In this document: one piece after another, positions 44,880 through 55,063 of the stretch
Layout: the number at the start of each line of letters is the position of its first letter
Numbering within the stretch: the first letter of the stretch is position 1
NCBI GenBank assembly: GCA_949710005.1
Contig: OX453272.1
Span: 41,866,457-41,930,456 of the forward strand
DNA length: 64,000 nt
Reading direction: 5' to 3'
From: Ricordea florida
Lineage: Eukaryota; Cnidaria; Anthozoa; Corallimorpharia; Ricordeidae
Notes under the pieces: generated by a model
Seen by the model: only the letters and a program-made list of their open reading frames with translations
Database searches by the model: none
What the model was told of the DNA's origin: nothing
Position numbers and translations under genes: made by a program

Positions 44880-47800
44880 ACTCCGTCAACTCGCAGGAGA
44901 GGTCGACACCGCTCTCCTCGCGGAGGGTAACCGAAAGAGGACTACCGCCACAAAGAGGCTAGAAGCCCTCTGAAAGATTGGAAAACGATTTCCTTGGAGG
45001 AATGAGCCCCTTGCTCGCTCTATCGTGAGAGAGGGTGCGCGTATACTCGAAGAATTGGATGGAGAAAGAGAGGGTGAGGAAGGAGGTCGGTGCTTCTGGA
45101 AATGGTCTTTCTATCGAGGCGTGGCTGGGCCTCTCGTAGATCGGATCATGGTTAAGCTCCACGAGCGGGTCGAGTCCAGCTTCTATCTCCGCTACAGCTA
45201 TACCTATCGCCTCAAGAACCTCGAAACGGGTGATATTTTCTTGTTTCGCAAAACTGCGAAAGGCAGCCCTTGGATCCAGCGTCTCGAGACGCAAGCTAGA
45301 GACTCGCTGAAGGTGGAAGACGAGAAGCGCTTGAGCATCAAGCAAATCGAGCGCCCGAGCACCAAGTGGGTCTTCATTCGATTCACCTCCGTGGAAGTCA
45401 AGGTTGTAGTAGATCGCCAACCTCTGTTGGATACAGGTCCACTACCTGACAGGTTGAGGAGAAAGCCTGGGATGTACTCCTTGGACATGTACAGAGATAA
45501 CCTCTGCCTCTTTCGGTGTATCGCGGTCCATCGAGGGGCGCGCGCCGATCGTTGCACCATCAAAGCCCGAACTCTTGCGTCAGAGTTCTTCAAAACACCC
45601 GACATCCCCGGAACATCTCTGGATGACCTTCGCAAAGTAGATGCTCACTTCAAACTTGGGATCCGGGTATATGAACCAATAGCGGTTGGAAACTGGGTGC
45701 TTCGGAGGCAACCAGCTCACTATGAACGAGTAGGCACCCCTCCAATGACGATTGGAGTAGGCATGCGTTTCTCATTTCCGACATCCAGAAACTAGCGAAT
45801 GAGTACAGGTGCGGGGAGTGCACCGCGCGGTTCACAAAGTCCAGCAACCTCCTTCGTCACGCCGACAGTTGTATTCGAGGTGAGACGAAAGTGTTCTTCC
45901 GTGGAGAGAAAGTGGAAGCTCCACCATCAGCCTATGAGAAGGCCTTCTATCCACAAAAACGGGATAGCATCCAAGCAGTACAGTGGCTCGAGCATGAAGC
46001 CCGCACTAGAGGCATACACATCCATCATCAGCTATGCGGCCATGGGGGTGAGCGATTCATAGAAGGTAGTCCCGTAGACGGTTATGATCCCATCTCAAAG
46101 ACTGTCTTCCAATTCAATGGGTGTCTCTGGCATGGGTGCAAAATCTGTTTCCCAACGGTGGAGCAACACCAGGAGCTACTTCGTAATCTCACCAGGAAAA
46201 AGGCTAGCCCTGTCACACGTGAAATGGCATATCAAAAGACGCTCGAGCGTGAAGCTAAGATTCGTGCTGCTGGGTATCGACTTGTAGTCAGGTGGCAGCA
46301 GGAGCCTAAACCTTGGAGCAAAGACCGCATACCCGATCCAAAGACGGCAACCTACCCACATGCTATCGTGTACGACTTCGAGAGTTACCTCGACAAGACC
46401 AGCACCCGTCGTCCTACAGAAGATCTGACACTAGAGGGAGACCACGTTCCTATCTCCGTCTCGCTATCAGACACCCTCGACCCTGTCCCTGAGCACCTAT
46501 GTAATCGAGACCCGAAGTTGCTCATCGAGGAGTTCATGAAAGCGCTAGAGCAGCGAGCCGCCCGGATACGAGAAGACGTCCGACGTCAGTTCCTACCCGA
46601 CAGCATCGAGCTCTTGGCAAAAAAGCATCGGCTAGCGATCGAAGAGTGGTGCGACCAAGTCCCCGTGCTCGGGTTCAATTCGGGTAAGTACGATCTCAAC
46701 CTCATCCGGAACCACTTCGTCGGGGAACTCTGCAAGACGTCCGACGCGTTGATCAAAGTTGGGTGTAAGGCAAACCAGATCATGTTCATCACGACTCCGG
46801 GCTTCAAATTCTTGGATGTTATCAACTACATCGGGCCAGGAAAGAGCTACGATGACTGGGTGAAAGCATATGGTTGCGCCCACACGACGTCCTGGTTCCC
46901 CTACGAGTGGTTCGACTGCCCGGAGAAGCTCGACTTCCCCGACCTCCCCGACTACCCCAAATGGTATTCGAAGTTGAAAGCCTCCTTCCCCTGAAACTGT
47001 CGGAATATCGCGCGTGCCAGAAGCTATTCCAAGAAAAGGGGATGAAGACCTTCGCGGACTGGCTCCGCTACTATAACGACCTCGACGTGGGCCCCTTCGT
47101 CGAAGCGCTGAAAAAGATGCGCGACTTCTACACCGTGTACGGAATCGACATCTTCAAGGACGCTGTCAGCTTGCCGGGTGTGTCGATGCGGTTCGTCTTG
47201 AGAGGGACACTGAAAGGCCCCAAAGCGCCCGAGCTGTACGCTCCCGGAAAGGAGGCTTACGACATGCTCAAAGCGAGTGTCACGGGTGGGCCCTCGATCG
47301 TATTCACGCGGTACCACGAAGCGGGAGTCTCGCGGATTCGCTCTCATCAGTACACGGAGGCCCAGCCCTGTCAACGCGTCCTTGGGTACGACGCCAACGC
47401 GCTATATCTCTCCACCATGGCAGCCCCGATGCCCTGCGGGGAGGGAACGGTGCGCCACTGGGAGGCGGGGGATGTCGACGTGTTAATGACGGCTCTCCAC
47501 GAAGAAAGGTGGTTCGGGTTCGCCGAGGTCGACATCGAGGTCTGCGAACACCTCTGGCCAAAGTTCGAAAAAAATGGCCCAGCTCTTCTACAGCAAGAAG
47601 GTTCCCGAGTCGGATGTCCCCCAGGAGATGCTTGACTATCTCGAGCGCACAGGACGAATCCGTACCAAAGGGGAGAAAAAGCTTGTAGGGGCGCTTTCCG
47701 CGAAGAAGATTCTGTTGTGCGCCCCGCTGCTCCGCAGGTACATCGCCCACGGGCTTGTCTTGACCGCTGTTCATCGCACCATCGACTACAAAGCCCAGAA

Positions 47801-48341
47801 GATCTTCGGATGGTTCGTCGAGCAAGTAACAGAGGCACGCCGGCAAGGTGATGTGGCAAAAGAGAAAGCCCTCCTAGCCGACCTCTTCAAACTGCTCGGC
47901 AACAGCTGCTACGGGACATTCATCGAAGCGCTGGAGCGACAGACGGAGGTTTCCTACACGACCGACGAAGCGGCTGTCGATCGTTCTCTCCGCTCAGCAT
48001 GGTTCGAGGACCTCTACGAAATCGGTGAAGCCTATGAGATCCACAAGAGGAAGCAGAAGATCGAAATCAACCGCCCCTTCCAAGTCGGTATCTCTGTGTA
48101 TCAGCTCGCCAAGCTACGTATGCTCGAGTTCTACTTCGACTTCCTAGACCACTACGTCGACAGGCGGTCGTTCGAGCTGATCCAGATGGACACGGACAGC
48201 CTCTACATGGGAATCGCGGGCACCCACCTGGAAGACGTCGTCCGCCCCGAGCTCCGCGGGGAATTCCTAGCCGCGAGGGCCCAGCCAGCCGCGACCTTCT
48301 TAGGATCCTTCTGCTTACCTCTGCAGGTGGGGGCGCTGTAA
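44880..48341 (+). pseudogene. Broken protein-primed PolB of element 3
   Basis: Four frame segments cover the gene: 45025-45780, about 45783-46994, about 46960-47575 and 47574-48341. Motifs correspond to element 1 PolB: DNLCLFRC, a C2HC finger near 45810-45875, IHHQLCGHGGERF and GCLWHGC, exonuclease YDFES, FNSGKYDLN, YYNDLDVGPF, motif A YDANALY, motif B GNSCYG and motif C DTDS. One shift lies in the A-run at about 47566-47572. The sequence loses similarity after about 48270, so the C-terminal thumb is missing. Motif preservation shows decay is not old or that sequencing errors contribute. Confidence 0.85.
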
Positions 48342-48404
48342 TACGATCTTCTTCCATCAGGGAGCTATGTAATACACACAACAAAACAATTTGCTAGCGA
48401 GTGC

Positions 48405-48884
48405 CTAGCGAGTGTCTGCAACATCGTCTTCTGTGTGGCTACCTACATGTGCCATCGCAGCCACTAGCACCACCAACCGACCTCCGCGGACCGCGATCCA
48501 GCCCGCTCCATAGCTCAACTCACGCCGGATCAGGGCATCCTGCTGGAGGTCTGTTAACAGCGCCTGTTCGGAATCCAGCCTTTTCCCTACTGCTCCCAAC
48601 ACACGTGTCACTGCCTTGCACGGGACCTTTAAGAATCCGCCAGAGAGACTGCGCTCGACCTGCTTTCCGAGGGTCGTCTGGTAGTGAAGATGGAGCGAAG
48701 CAACCTCCTTGCTCGAGAGCTTGTGGACGTCTCCCAGCGACAGCTCCTTCCCCAAGTACTCCTTGGTGTTACCTGCGGCCGCCAAAATAGCCAGTGCCTC
48801 CCGTTCCTCTTTATCGTCTACGGCTGGCTCGCTGGGTGTGATCCCTTCCTCGCGGAGAATTTCATCCAGTACGTTGTCATCCAT
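48405..48884 (-). CDS. 183-aa type helical protein of element 3
   Basis: 159 residues from ATG 48884 (MDDNVLDEIL). The core EALAILAAAGNTKEYLGKEL, SLGDVHKLSSKEV and IRRELSYGAGWIAVRGGRL aligns with the element 1 and 2 proteins. The frame is open, so this may be an intact remnant gene, though its partners are broken. It overlaps the C-terminal extension of the ATPase frame. Confidence 0.7.
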   Translation of the reverse strand: MDDNVLDEILREEGITPSEPAVDDKEEREALAILAAAGNTKEYLGKELSLGDVHKLSSKEVASLHLHYQTTLGKQVERSLSGGFLKVPCKAVTRVLGAVGKRLDSEQALLTDLQQDALIRRELSYGAGWIAVRGGRLVVLVAAMAHVGSHTEDDVADTR

Positions 48885-48889
48885 GACTC

Positions 48890-49410
48890 TATATCTGCCG
48901 AAACAATTCTGCTGGGGGCTGGGATCTCCAACACGATATCGAATGGGTGGCGTAGACGAAAGCAAAGTCTGGCGTACGGATGCTCCTTGAGGGTGGATAG
49001 CATTTGTTTGCGCTCCTCCTTGAGATGCCCCATCCCATTGTTCTCCCAAAGCATTTTCCCATCGAGCTCGCTTGGGCTGTAAAACGTGAGCGTCGCTGCT
49101 ACATTCTCCCTAAATGCCTTTGCCACGCTCGTGTACTGTTGCGTAAGGAGCCATACTGAAAAATTCTTATGCCTGCCAGAGAAAGCCAGCTCGATCAAGG
49201 CGCTGCGTTGTCTTTTTACGTCTTCACTGGCGGCGCAGTCGTCCAGAATAAGCAACACTTGGCCACGACCTTCGAAGACGCGGTGCACAACCGAAGGCAC
49301 TTCTCAATTTCACCACCCGAGTTCCCTGGCGCTAGGGCTACGAAGCGGGGGTCCTTATGGGCAAATCCCCGATATGTTTTGTTGTGAACGTAGAAGTTGT
49401 CTGAACATTT
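48890..49410 (-). pseudogene. Truncated packaging ATPase of element 3
   Basis: The left portion reads VLLILDDCAASEDVKRQRSA (Walker B), FSVWLLTQQYTSV and FRENVAATLTFYSPSE. In another frame the start shows NKTYRGFAHKDPRFVALAPG. The P-loop region is missing because the gene is joined near 49400 to the 537-aa type gene. One frameshift near 49300. Non-functional. Confidence 0.8.
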
Positions 49411-50035
49411 GGCGAGTCTCAACAGCACTGCCGCTCGCCCCCACGATAGTGGATCGGGTCTTCACTTGCGAGCCAAGAACACAATATACTAAAGCCTCAA
49501 TACTACGATTGAGACGACCCCTGCCAGCCTCCGTCAGACCTTCACCCTTTTTTGGTGAAAACCAATTGTATTGCGCTCCGCCATGGGTATCGTTTCTGAT
49601 AAAGGCTATCAGCTTACCGTTATCCTTTGTCCCGCCCTCGTCTGAGAAGAGATTGATCCCAGGCCATGTGTTTGCTTCGGTGTCGTAGCCACGAACAACG
49701 TGCAAGTTTCTTGGTCCCTCGCTTGGGTACGTTATAAGCACGTCTCCAAGGCCGTGGTTTCGACCTCCCTTCCAGCGAAAGTCTGGGACTCTAGGCAGCC
49801 CGAATTCGATGCAGAGGCTTTCAAAGGCGGTCTTGCTGTATGGGTTGTTTGTTTTCTGGAACGCCTTGTCTCCGGGGAGGGGGCAGCCTAGCTCGAATAG
49901 GATACGACGGATGGTAAAGTATACGTGGAAGCGAAGCAGCCCCTGAACTATAGGCGGGAAGGTTTTATTGCCCTGGTCGGTAATGGACACTCCACAACCC
50001 GAAGTTGCACACCATGTGGAGAGAGTATATAGTGA
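49395..50035 (-). pseudogene. Fragment of the 537-aa type protein of element 3
   Basis: From right to left the frame reads WCATSGCGVSITDQ, FHVYFTIRRILFELGCPLPG, FRWKGGRNHGLGDVLITYPS, GYDTEANTWPG and GRGRLNRSIEALVYCVLGSQ, matching the central part of the element 1 and 2 proteins. The N-terminal third is missing at the border with element 2 and the C-terminal third at the ATPase join. Confidence 0.85.
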
Positions 50036-50047
50036 CGATTCTTGCGC

Positions 50048-50290
50048 AGTACTTTTAAAAAATTTTTATCAGGATTTTATCAAGGATTTTATCAAGGATT
50101 TTTGTTCTGATTAAAAAAATTTATTAGGAATTTATCAGGAATTTAAACAGGGATTTTGTGTTAGTCATCCTAATACTCCTCAAAAATTTTTATCAGGATT
50201 TTATCAAGGATTTTATCAGAAATTTTATCAAGGATTTTATCAATAATTTCAGAAAAAATTAATTTGAATATTGGTTTAAAGATATAACAT
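50048..50290 (+). repeat. AT-rich repeats at the left end of element 2 (probable TIR)
   Basis: About ten copies of TTTTATCAAGGA / TTTTATCAGGA units separate the presumed element end from PolB. A TTTAAAGATAT box at 50275-50285 precedes the PolB start by 16 nt. The TIR call needs the other end. Confidence 0.6.
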
Positions 50291-50301
50291 GAAATATCAA
50301 A

Positions 50302-53300
50302 ATGGAACGGCAAACAGTTGTGACTAATATCACTAATAAGTTGCAAAGACACATTCTTGATGAACCGATACCTGAGATTAATGTTCCAATTCTCAAACCT
50401 TCGCAACCTAGATTACAACCCACATCACTTAAAAATTTAACAAGCAGAGCTGCTAAACCTATAAATAAAGAGATTAACAAGTTCGCAGATTGGATACTAT
50501 CTTATTTACCAGAACCTAACAAAAAGACTGTAAACAAACGAGTAGAAAGTTTGAAGAAAAAGGTTAACCGTATATTCACTTTAAAAAGTTTGGTTTATAA
50601 ACGAATATTCAACAAACGCATCAATCCAAAAGAACAAGAAACAGCGTTGAAGGGTTATCTGAAAACCTATAGGATAGATGGACAGAAAGGTTATGATCCT
50701 AAAACATTTATCAATAAAATAAAACAAAAAGTTATAAATCTCATTAATCAGAAAAAGAAATCGCTCAAGTTTAAATCGATAAAGGTGAAATTTATATTAA
50801 CATGTAAGTTAATAAAAAAGTCTCTACTAACAAAACGAATTGATGAAACTTCAAAATACTTTAATTCACCTGTAGAAATAATTGTTGAAGCAACCGATTT
50901 ATCTAACTTATTCGATACTATGACCAATCGCCTACTTGGAGAGTTTGAGAGATTTATAGTTAACGGCTACCGTTTTAAATTCGACCATGTGGAATACTTT
51001 GATATACACATCGACAGCCATAAACCTCTTTCTGGAAGTTCATATATTCTATTACCATCAAAATTAGCATCCAAGAAAGCAATTATCAACGTTAAGAATG
51101 AGAAGGATCATGAGTGTTTTAAGTGGGCGGTAACTTCAGCTGTGTTTCCAAGGGAGAAAGATCCGCAAAGACTAAATAAACAAATGAGAGAGAACTCTAA
51201 GAAGTTTGACTGGTCAGGAATAGAGTTCCCAGTTAAATGGAATCATATTGATAAGTTTGAAAAGAAAAACCCCTATGTGATTAACGTCTTTGGATATGAA
51301 GAAGGTTATATATACCCTATGAGAATAATAAGTAAGAAACAAGAAAATAATGTGATCAACTTAATTTTAATATCAAACGATAAAACAAAACACTACTGCT
51401 GGATAAAGAATATGAGCAGACTTTTATCCTCTCAAATAAATAATCACCAACATGCACGCGAATTTTGTTATGGATGTCTAAACTCATTCAACTCCAGAAC
51501 CTCATTAGAAGAACATATTGAATACTGTAACAATAATGAAGCAGTTAAGATTGTTATGCCAAAAGATAAAGATGGAAATCCTAAGTATATTAAATTCAAT
51601 AATTATAATAGAAAAATGCGAGTACCATTTGTTATATATGCAGACTTTGAGAGCTTTCCAGAGAAAATACATACCTGCTCTCCAGATGAAAGTAAAAGCT
51701 TTACTAAACAATACCAGAAACATAAAGCATCAGGATTCAGCTATCTAATAAAGTCTTTTGATGATAAAATGTTTCCACCCGAGCTTGTACAATGCACTAC
51801 CGAATCCCCAGAAGATGATGTCTCACAGATTTTTGTGGATGAATTAGAGTTAGATATTAGGAAAATTTATGATAATATAAAATCCAATAAGTCAAAATTC
51901 CATAATAAGGTGGATGATATGTCAGAAATGGATAAAAAAGACTATAAAAATGCTACTCACTGTCATATATGTGAAGGTGAATTATTGGGAGAAGATAAGG
52001 TATTAGATCACTGTCACCTTACAGGAAAGTATAGAGGAGCGGCTCAAAATAAATGCAACTTAAATTATAAGATTCCAAATTTCTTCCCAGTCATCTTTCA
52101 CAACCTATCTGGATATGACTCTCATCTTTTTATAAAGAATCTTGGTACATCAGAAGGTGATTTAAACTGCATACCTAATAATGAGGAAAAGTATATTTCT
52201 TTCACAAAAAAGATTGTAGTTGATACCTATAAAAATAAAGAAGTTAAGATAGACATAAGATTCATAGATTCATTTAAATTTATGTCAACCAGTCTAGATA
52301 AATTAGTAACTAATCTACCAAAAGAATCTTTCAAAAACTTAAATATTTTCTATGAAGGTGAAGAATCAAAGCCATTGTTGAGAAAGGGTGTATTTCCATA
52401 TGATTGGTTTGATGGATTCGATAAACTAAACGAAACCCAACTTCCACCAAAGGAGGCATTCTATTCAAAACTAAATGATGAAGATATAACAGAAGATAAT
52501 TACCAACATGCTAAAAAGGTATGGGAAACATTCAATATGAAAACAATGAGGGAATATCACGATCTATACCTTAAGTCGGATGTACTCCTGTTAGCGGATG
52601 TATTCGAGAACTTTAGAGATGTTTGTCAAAAGAATTATAACCTTGACCCTGCTTGGTATTATACAGCACCTGGACTAGCTTGGGATGCAGCATTAAAGTT
52701 AACGAAAGTGAATTTGGAGTTGCTAACTGACATCGACATGCTACTTATGATTGAGAAAGGCATTCGAGGAGGTGTATCTATGATCTCTACAAGATATGGT
52801 AAAGCTAACAATCCATACATGACCGAATTTGTTTCTAACTTACTCATAAAGTATATCGAATATCTCGATGCACATAACTTATACGGTGGAGGAATGAGTA
52901 AACCACTCCCTACTCACGGTTTTAGATGGATGGTTGATCAAGAGCTTACAGACTGGAAAAATATCCCATGCATACTAGAGGTTGATTTAGAATATCCTCA
53001 TCATCTTCACGACTTGCATAATGATTATCCTCTAGCTCCAGAGAGACTTGTCGTTAATAAGGTTGAGAAATTGATACCAAATCTCAATGATAAGGTAAAA
53101 TATGTTGTTCACCATGAAACCCTAAAAGTTTATGAAAGTCTAGGACTAAAAGTAACTAATATTCATAGAGGTATTACATTCAAAGAGTCAGCTTGGTTAA
53201 AACCATACATAGACTTGAATACTAAACTAAGAGCAAAAGCAACCAACGATTTTGAAAAAGATTTCTTCAAGCTTATGAATAACTCTGTCTTTGGGAAAAC

Positions 53301-54090
53301 AATGGAAAACATTAGAAAAAGGGTAGATGTAAGATTGGTTACAAATAAAAAAGATGCGAAAAAATTAATATCAAAAACTAACTATCATCATCGTACTATC
53401 TTTTGTGAAAATCTGGTAGCCATTCAAATGAAGAAAACAAAGATAGTATTGGATAAACCTGTTTACTTGGGTATGTGCATTCTAGATTTAAGTAAAACAA
53501 TAATGTATAATTTTCACTATAATTATATCAAACCTAAATATGGTGAAAAAGCAAAATTGTTGTTCACAGATACAGATAGTCTTGTATATGAGATAGAAAC
53601 AGAAGATTTCTACAAGGATATCAGTCCAGATGTGAGAGAAATGTTTGATACTAGTAATTATCCCAAAAACCATCCATCAGGTATCGAGACTGGTGTGAAT
53701 AAGAAAGTCATCAATATGTTCAAAGATGAGGCTGGTGGTAAACAGATAGCTGAATTTGTAGGTCTACGACCCAAGCTATACTCCTACAGGATGGATAATG
53801 GAGAAGAGATAAAAAAGGATAAAGGGGTAAAGACATCAGTAGTAGAAAAGACCATAAGCTTTTATGATTACAAGGATTGTCTATTCAATAAAAAACCTCA
53901 GATGAGAAAGATGAATGTAATAAGAAGCCACTTACATGATGTTTATACTGAAACTGTTAATAAAGTTGCACTATCTGCTGATGATGATAAGAGAATCATT
54001 TGTGAAGATGGAATACATACTTTTGCTCACGGACATTATCGCTGCAACACAGAATTGGGCGGTAGTTCGGTATCTTCTGGTACAACCTGA
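50302..54090 (+). CDS. Protein-primed DNA polymerase B, subfamily 2
   Basis: 1262 residues. The N-terminus holds ILDEPIPEINVPILKP (18-33), shared with element 1. Then come a basic region, a domain with HECFKWA (about 270) and HYCWIKNMSRLL (about 363), a C2HC finger (389-412), exonuclease I ADFES (D448, E450), an inserted HNH/endonuclease-VII-like finger CHICEGEL...LDHCHLTGKYRG (554-581), NLSGYDSHL, polymerase motif A LDAHNLYGG (D856), motif B NNSVFGK (N994) and motif C DTDS (1090-1093). Element 1 PolB instead has an HHALCGHGG insert. The 3' end overlaps the integrase gene by 55 bp. Confidence 0.92.
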   Translation: MERQTVVTNITNKLQRHILDEPIPEINVPILKPSQPRLQPTSLKNLTSRAAKPINKEINKFADWILSYLPEPNKKTVNKRVESLKKKVNRIFTLKSLVYKRIFNKRINPKEQETALKGYLKTYRIDGQKGYDPKTFINKIKQKVINLINQKKKSLKFKSIKVKFILTCKLIKKSLLTKRIDETSKYFNSPVEIIVEATDLSNLFDTMTNRLLGEFERFIVNGYRFKFDHVEYFDIHIDSHKPLSGSSYILLPSKLASKKAIINVKNEKDHECFKWAVTSAVFPREKDPQRLNKQMRENSKKFDWSGIEFPVKWNHIDKFEKKNPYVINVFGYEEGYIYPMRIISKKQENNVINLILISNDKTKHYCWIKNMSRLLSSQINNHQHAREFCYGCLNSFNSRTSLEEHIEYCNNNEAVKIVMPKDKDGNPKYIKFNNYNRKMRVPFVIYADFESFPEKIHTCSPDESKSFTKQYQKHKASGFSYLIKSFDDKMFPPELVQCTTESPEDDVSQIFVDELELDIRKIYDNIKSNKSKFHNKVDDMSEMDKKDYKNATHCHICEGELLGEDKVLDHCHLTGKYRGAAQNKCNLNYKIPNFFPVIFHNLSGYDSHLFIKNLGTSEGDLNCIPNNEEKYISFTKKIVVDTYKNKEVKIDIRFIDSFKFMSTSLDKLVTNLPKESFKNLNIFYEGEESKPLLRKGVFPYDWFDGFDKLNETQLPPKEAFYSKLNDEDITEDNYQHAKKVWETFNMKTMREYHDLYLKSDVLLLADVFENFRDVCQKNYNLDPAWYYTAPGLAWDAALKLTKVNLELLTDIDMLLMIEKGIRGGVSMISTRYGKANNPYMTEFVSNLLIKYIEYLDAHNLYGGGMSKPLPTHGFRWMVDQELTDWKNIPCILEVDLEYPHHLHDLHNDYPLAPERLVVNKVEKLIPNLNDKVKYVVHHETLKVYESLGLKVTNIHRGITFKESAWLKPYIDLNTKLRAKATNDFEKDFFKLMNNSVFGKTMENIRKRVDVRLVTNKKDAKKLISKTNYHHRTIFCENLVAIQMKKTKIVLDKPVYLGMCILDLSKTIMYNFHYNYIKPKYGEKAKLLFTDTDSLVYEIETEDFYKDISPDVREMFDTSNYPKNHPSGIETGVNKKVINMFKDEAGGKQIAEFVGLRPKLYSYRMDNGEEIKKDKGVKTSVVEKTISFYDYKDCLFNKKPQMRKMNVIRSHLHDVYTETVNKVALSADDDKRIICEDGIHTFAHGHYRCNTELGGSSVSSGTT

Positions 54091-55028
54091 AGTTCTTCCC
54101 TCACAAAACCACGTCTCGGACCATCTAGTAAATAATACAAAACTGGTTGATTATATGAAACCACACTACGTGATAGATCATAAACCTGTATGCTCCAGAT
54201 GGGATCCGTAGCCCTCCTTCGTTCACCACCTTCAAGTTCACCCGGAGCTAGTAAGTATCTAACTTTAACACCAGGTGGTAACCTAACCTCATCATTCCCA
54301 ACAACTCGCTTATATTTTCGAGGATTAATATCAACCTCTTTCAATTTAATAGCTTTATCAGGCTCTTTACCAGTTATTCTAGTTGGTATACTATTCAAAG
54401 TTTCCAAAATATCTGGTAATCGTTTCACCCATACTCTAGACCTATCATCACTAATCATTTCTTGTGCATATTGATGACTAAATAATCGTTCACTTAATGT
54501 TCTATTTACTCTTTCAACAAATGCTTGTGCTCTATGGTTTCCAGCTTCACTTCTCTGGATGTTTACATTATGTATGTTCATAAGTTTTGTCACATCACCC
54601 ATAAATTCTCTTCCAGGATCAACAATTAATGTTTTGGGATATTTTAACTTTCTGGAGTAAATATTACTGAAGGCTTTGGATATCTCATGACTTTCTTTTG
54701 AGGTTAATGGTTCTGCATCTTTGTATCGACTAGCTATATCAATCACAACCAGAGCATATCGATAAGTCTTTCTTCCAACTCTATCATGTGGTAAAAATAA
54801 TAAATCTGCTTGGTGAATCTGATTAGGTTTATCCACAGTCCAGTGGTGTCTAGGGATATATTTTGGGGCTGGTAGATAGATTTGCCATAGAGCCTGTTTC
54901 TCAAGCCATCTTTTAGCCTCATCTTCACTAACTTTTGCTTTTTCAGCTAATTTTGAAATTGCAGAATACCCTTTCCAATATCCATAAGTTGAATAATATA
55001 TTTTTGATAATATGTTTACGTTACTCAT
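54036..55028 (-). CDS. Retroviral-type integrase of element 2
   Basis: 330 residues with the DDE triad at D75 (QADLLFLP), D136 (IVDPGREF) and E171 (AFVERVNR). Here the third motif has the canonical ERVNR, whereas element 1 has ENANR. Conserved C-terminal PNQ/YNQPVLYYL and GFVREELQV. It is divergent from the capsid gene with a 35-bp intergenic space that carries a TTTAAAGAT box for each direction. Confidence 0.92.
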   Translation of the reverse strand: MSNVNILSKIYYSTYGYWKGYSAISKLAEKAKVSEDEAKRWLEKQALWQIYLPAPKYIPRHHWTVDKPNQIHQADLLFLPHDRVGRKTYRYALVVIDIASRYKDAEPLTSKESHEISKAFSNIYSRKLKYPKTLIVDPGREFMGDVTKLMNIHNVNIQRSEAGNHRAQAFVERVNRTLSERLFSHQYAQEMISDDRSRVWVKRLPDILETLNSIPTRITGKEPDKAIKLKEVDINPRKYKRVVGNDEVRLPPGVKVRYLLAPGELEGGERRRATDPIWSIQVYDLSRSVVSYNQPVLYYLLDGPRRGFVREELQVVPEDTELPPNSVLQR

Positions 55029-55063
55029 TTAAAAGAATACTCCACCTATCTTTAAAATAAAAC
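55029..55063. promoter_or_regulatory. Compact divergent promoter, integrase / capsid
   Basis: On the + strand ATTTAAAAGAAT lies about 27 nt before the capsid ATG. On the - strand TTTTAAAGATAG lies about 22 nt before the integrase ATG. Both boxes fit the motif used across the element. Confidence 0.65.

Larger units (their letters stand above)
44660..50047. mobile_element. Decayed GC-rich Polinton, element 3
   Basis: Pieces of PolB, the 183-aa type protein, the packaging ATPase and the 537-aa type protein are present. No integrase, capsid or penton-like gene and no TIR were found. Base composition is clearly GC-richer than in elements 1 and 2. PolB reads + while the ATPase block reads -, the opposite relation to elements 1 and 2, so a segment was inverted or deleted. 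The right side is cut at the start of element 2. Confidence 0.8.

Noticed and set aside
47304..47859. Long minus-strand frames over the element 3 PolB.
   Set aside because: They are GC-rich shadow frames; the plus strand carries polymerase motifs A to C.
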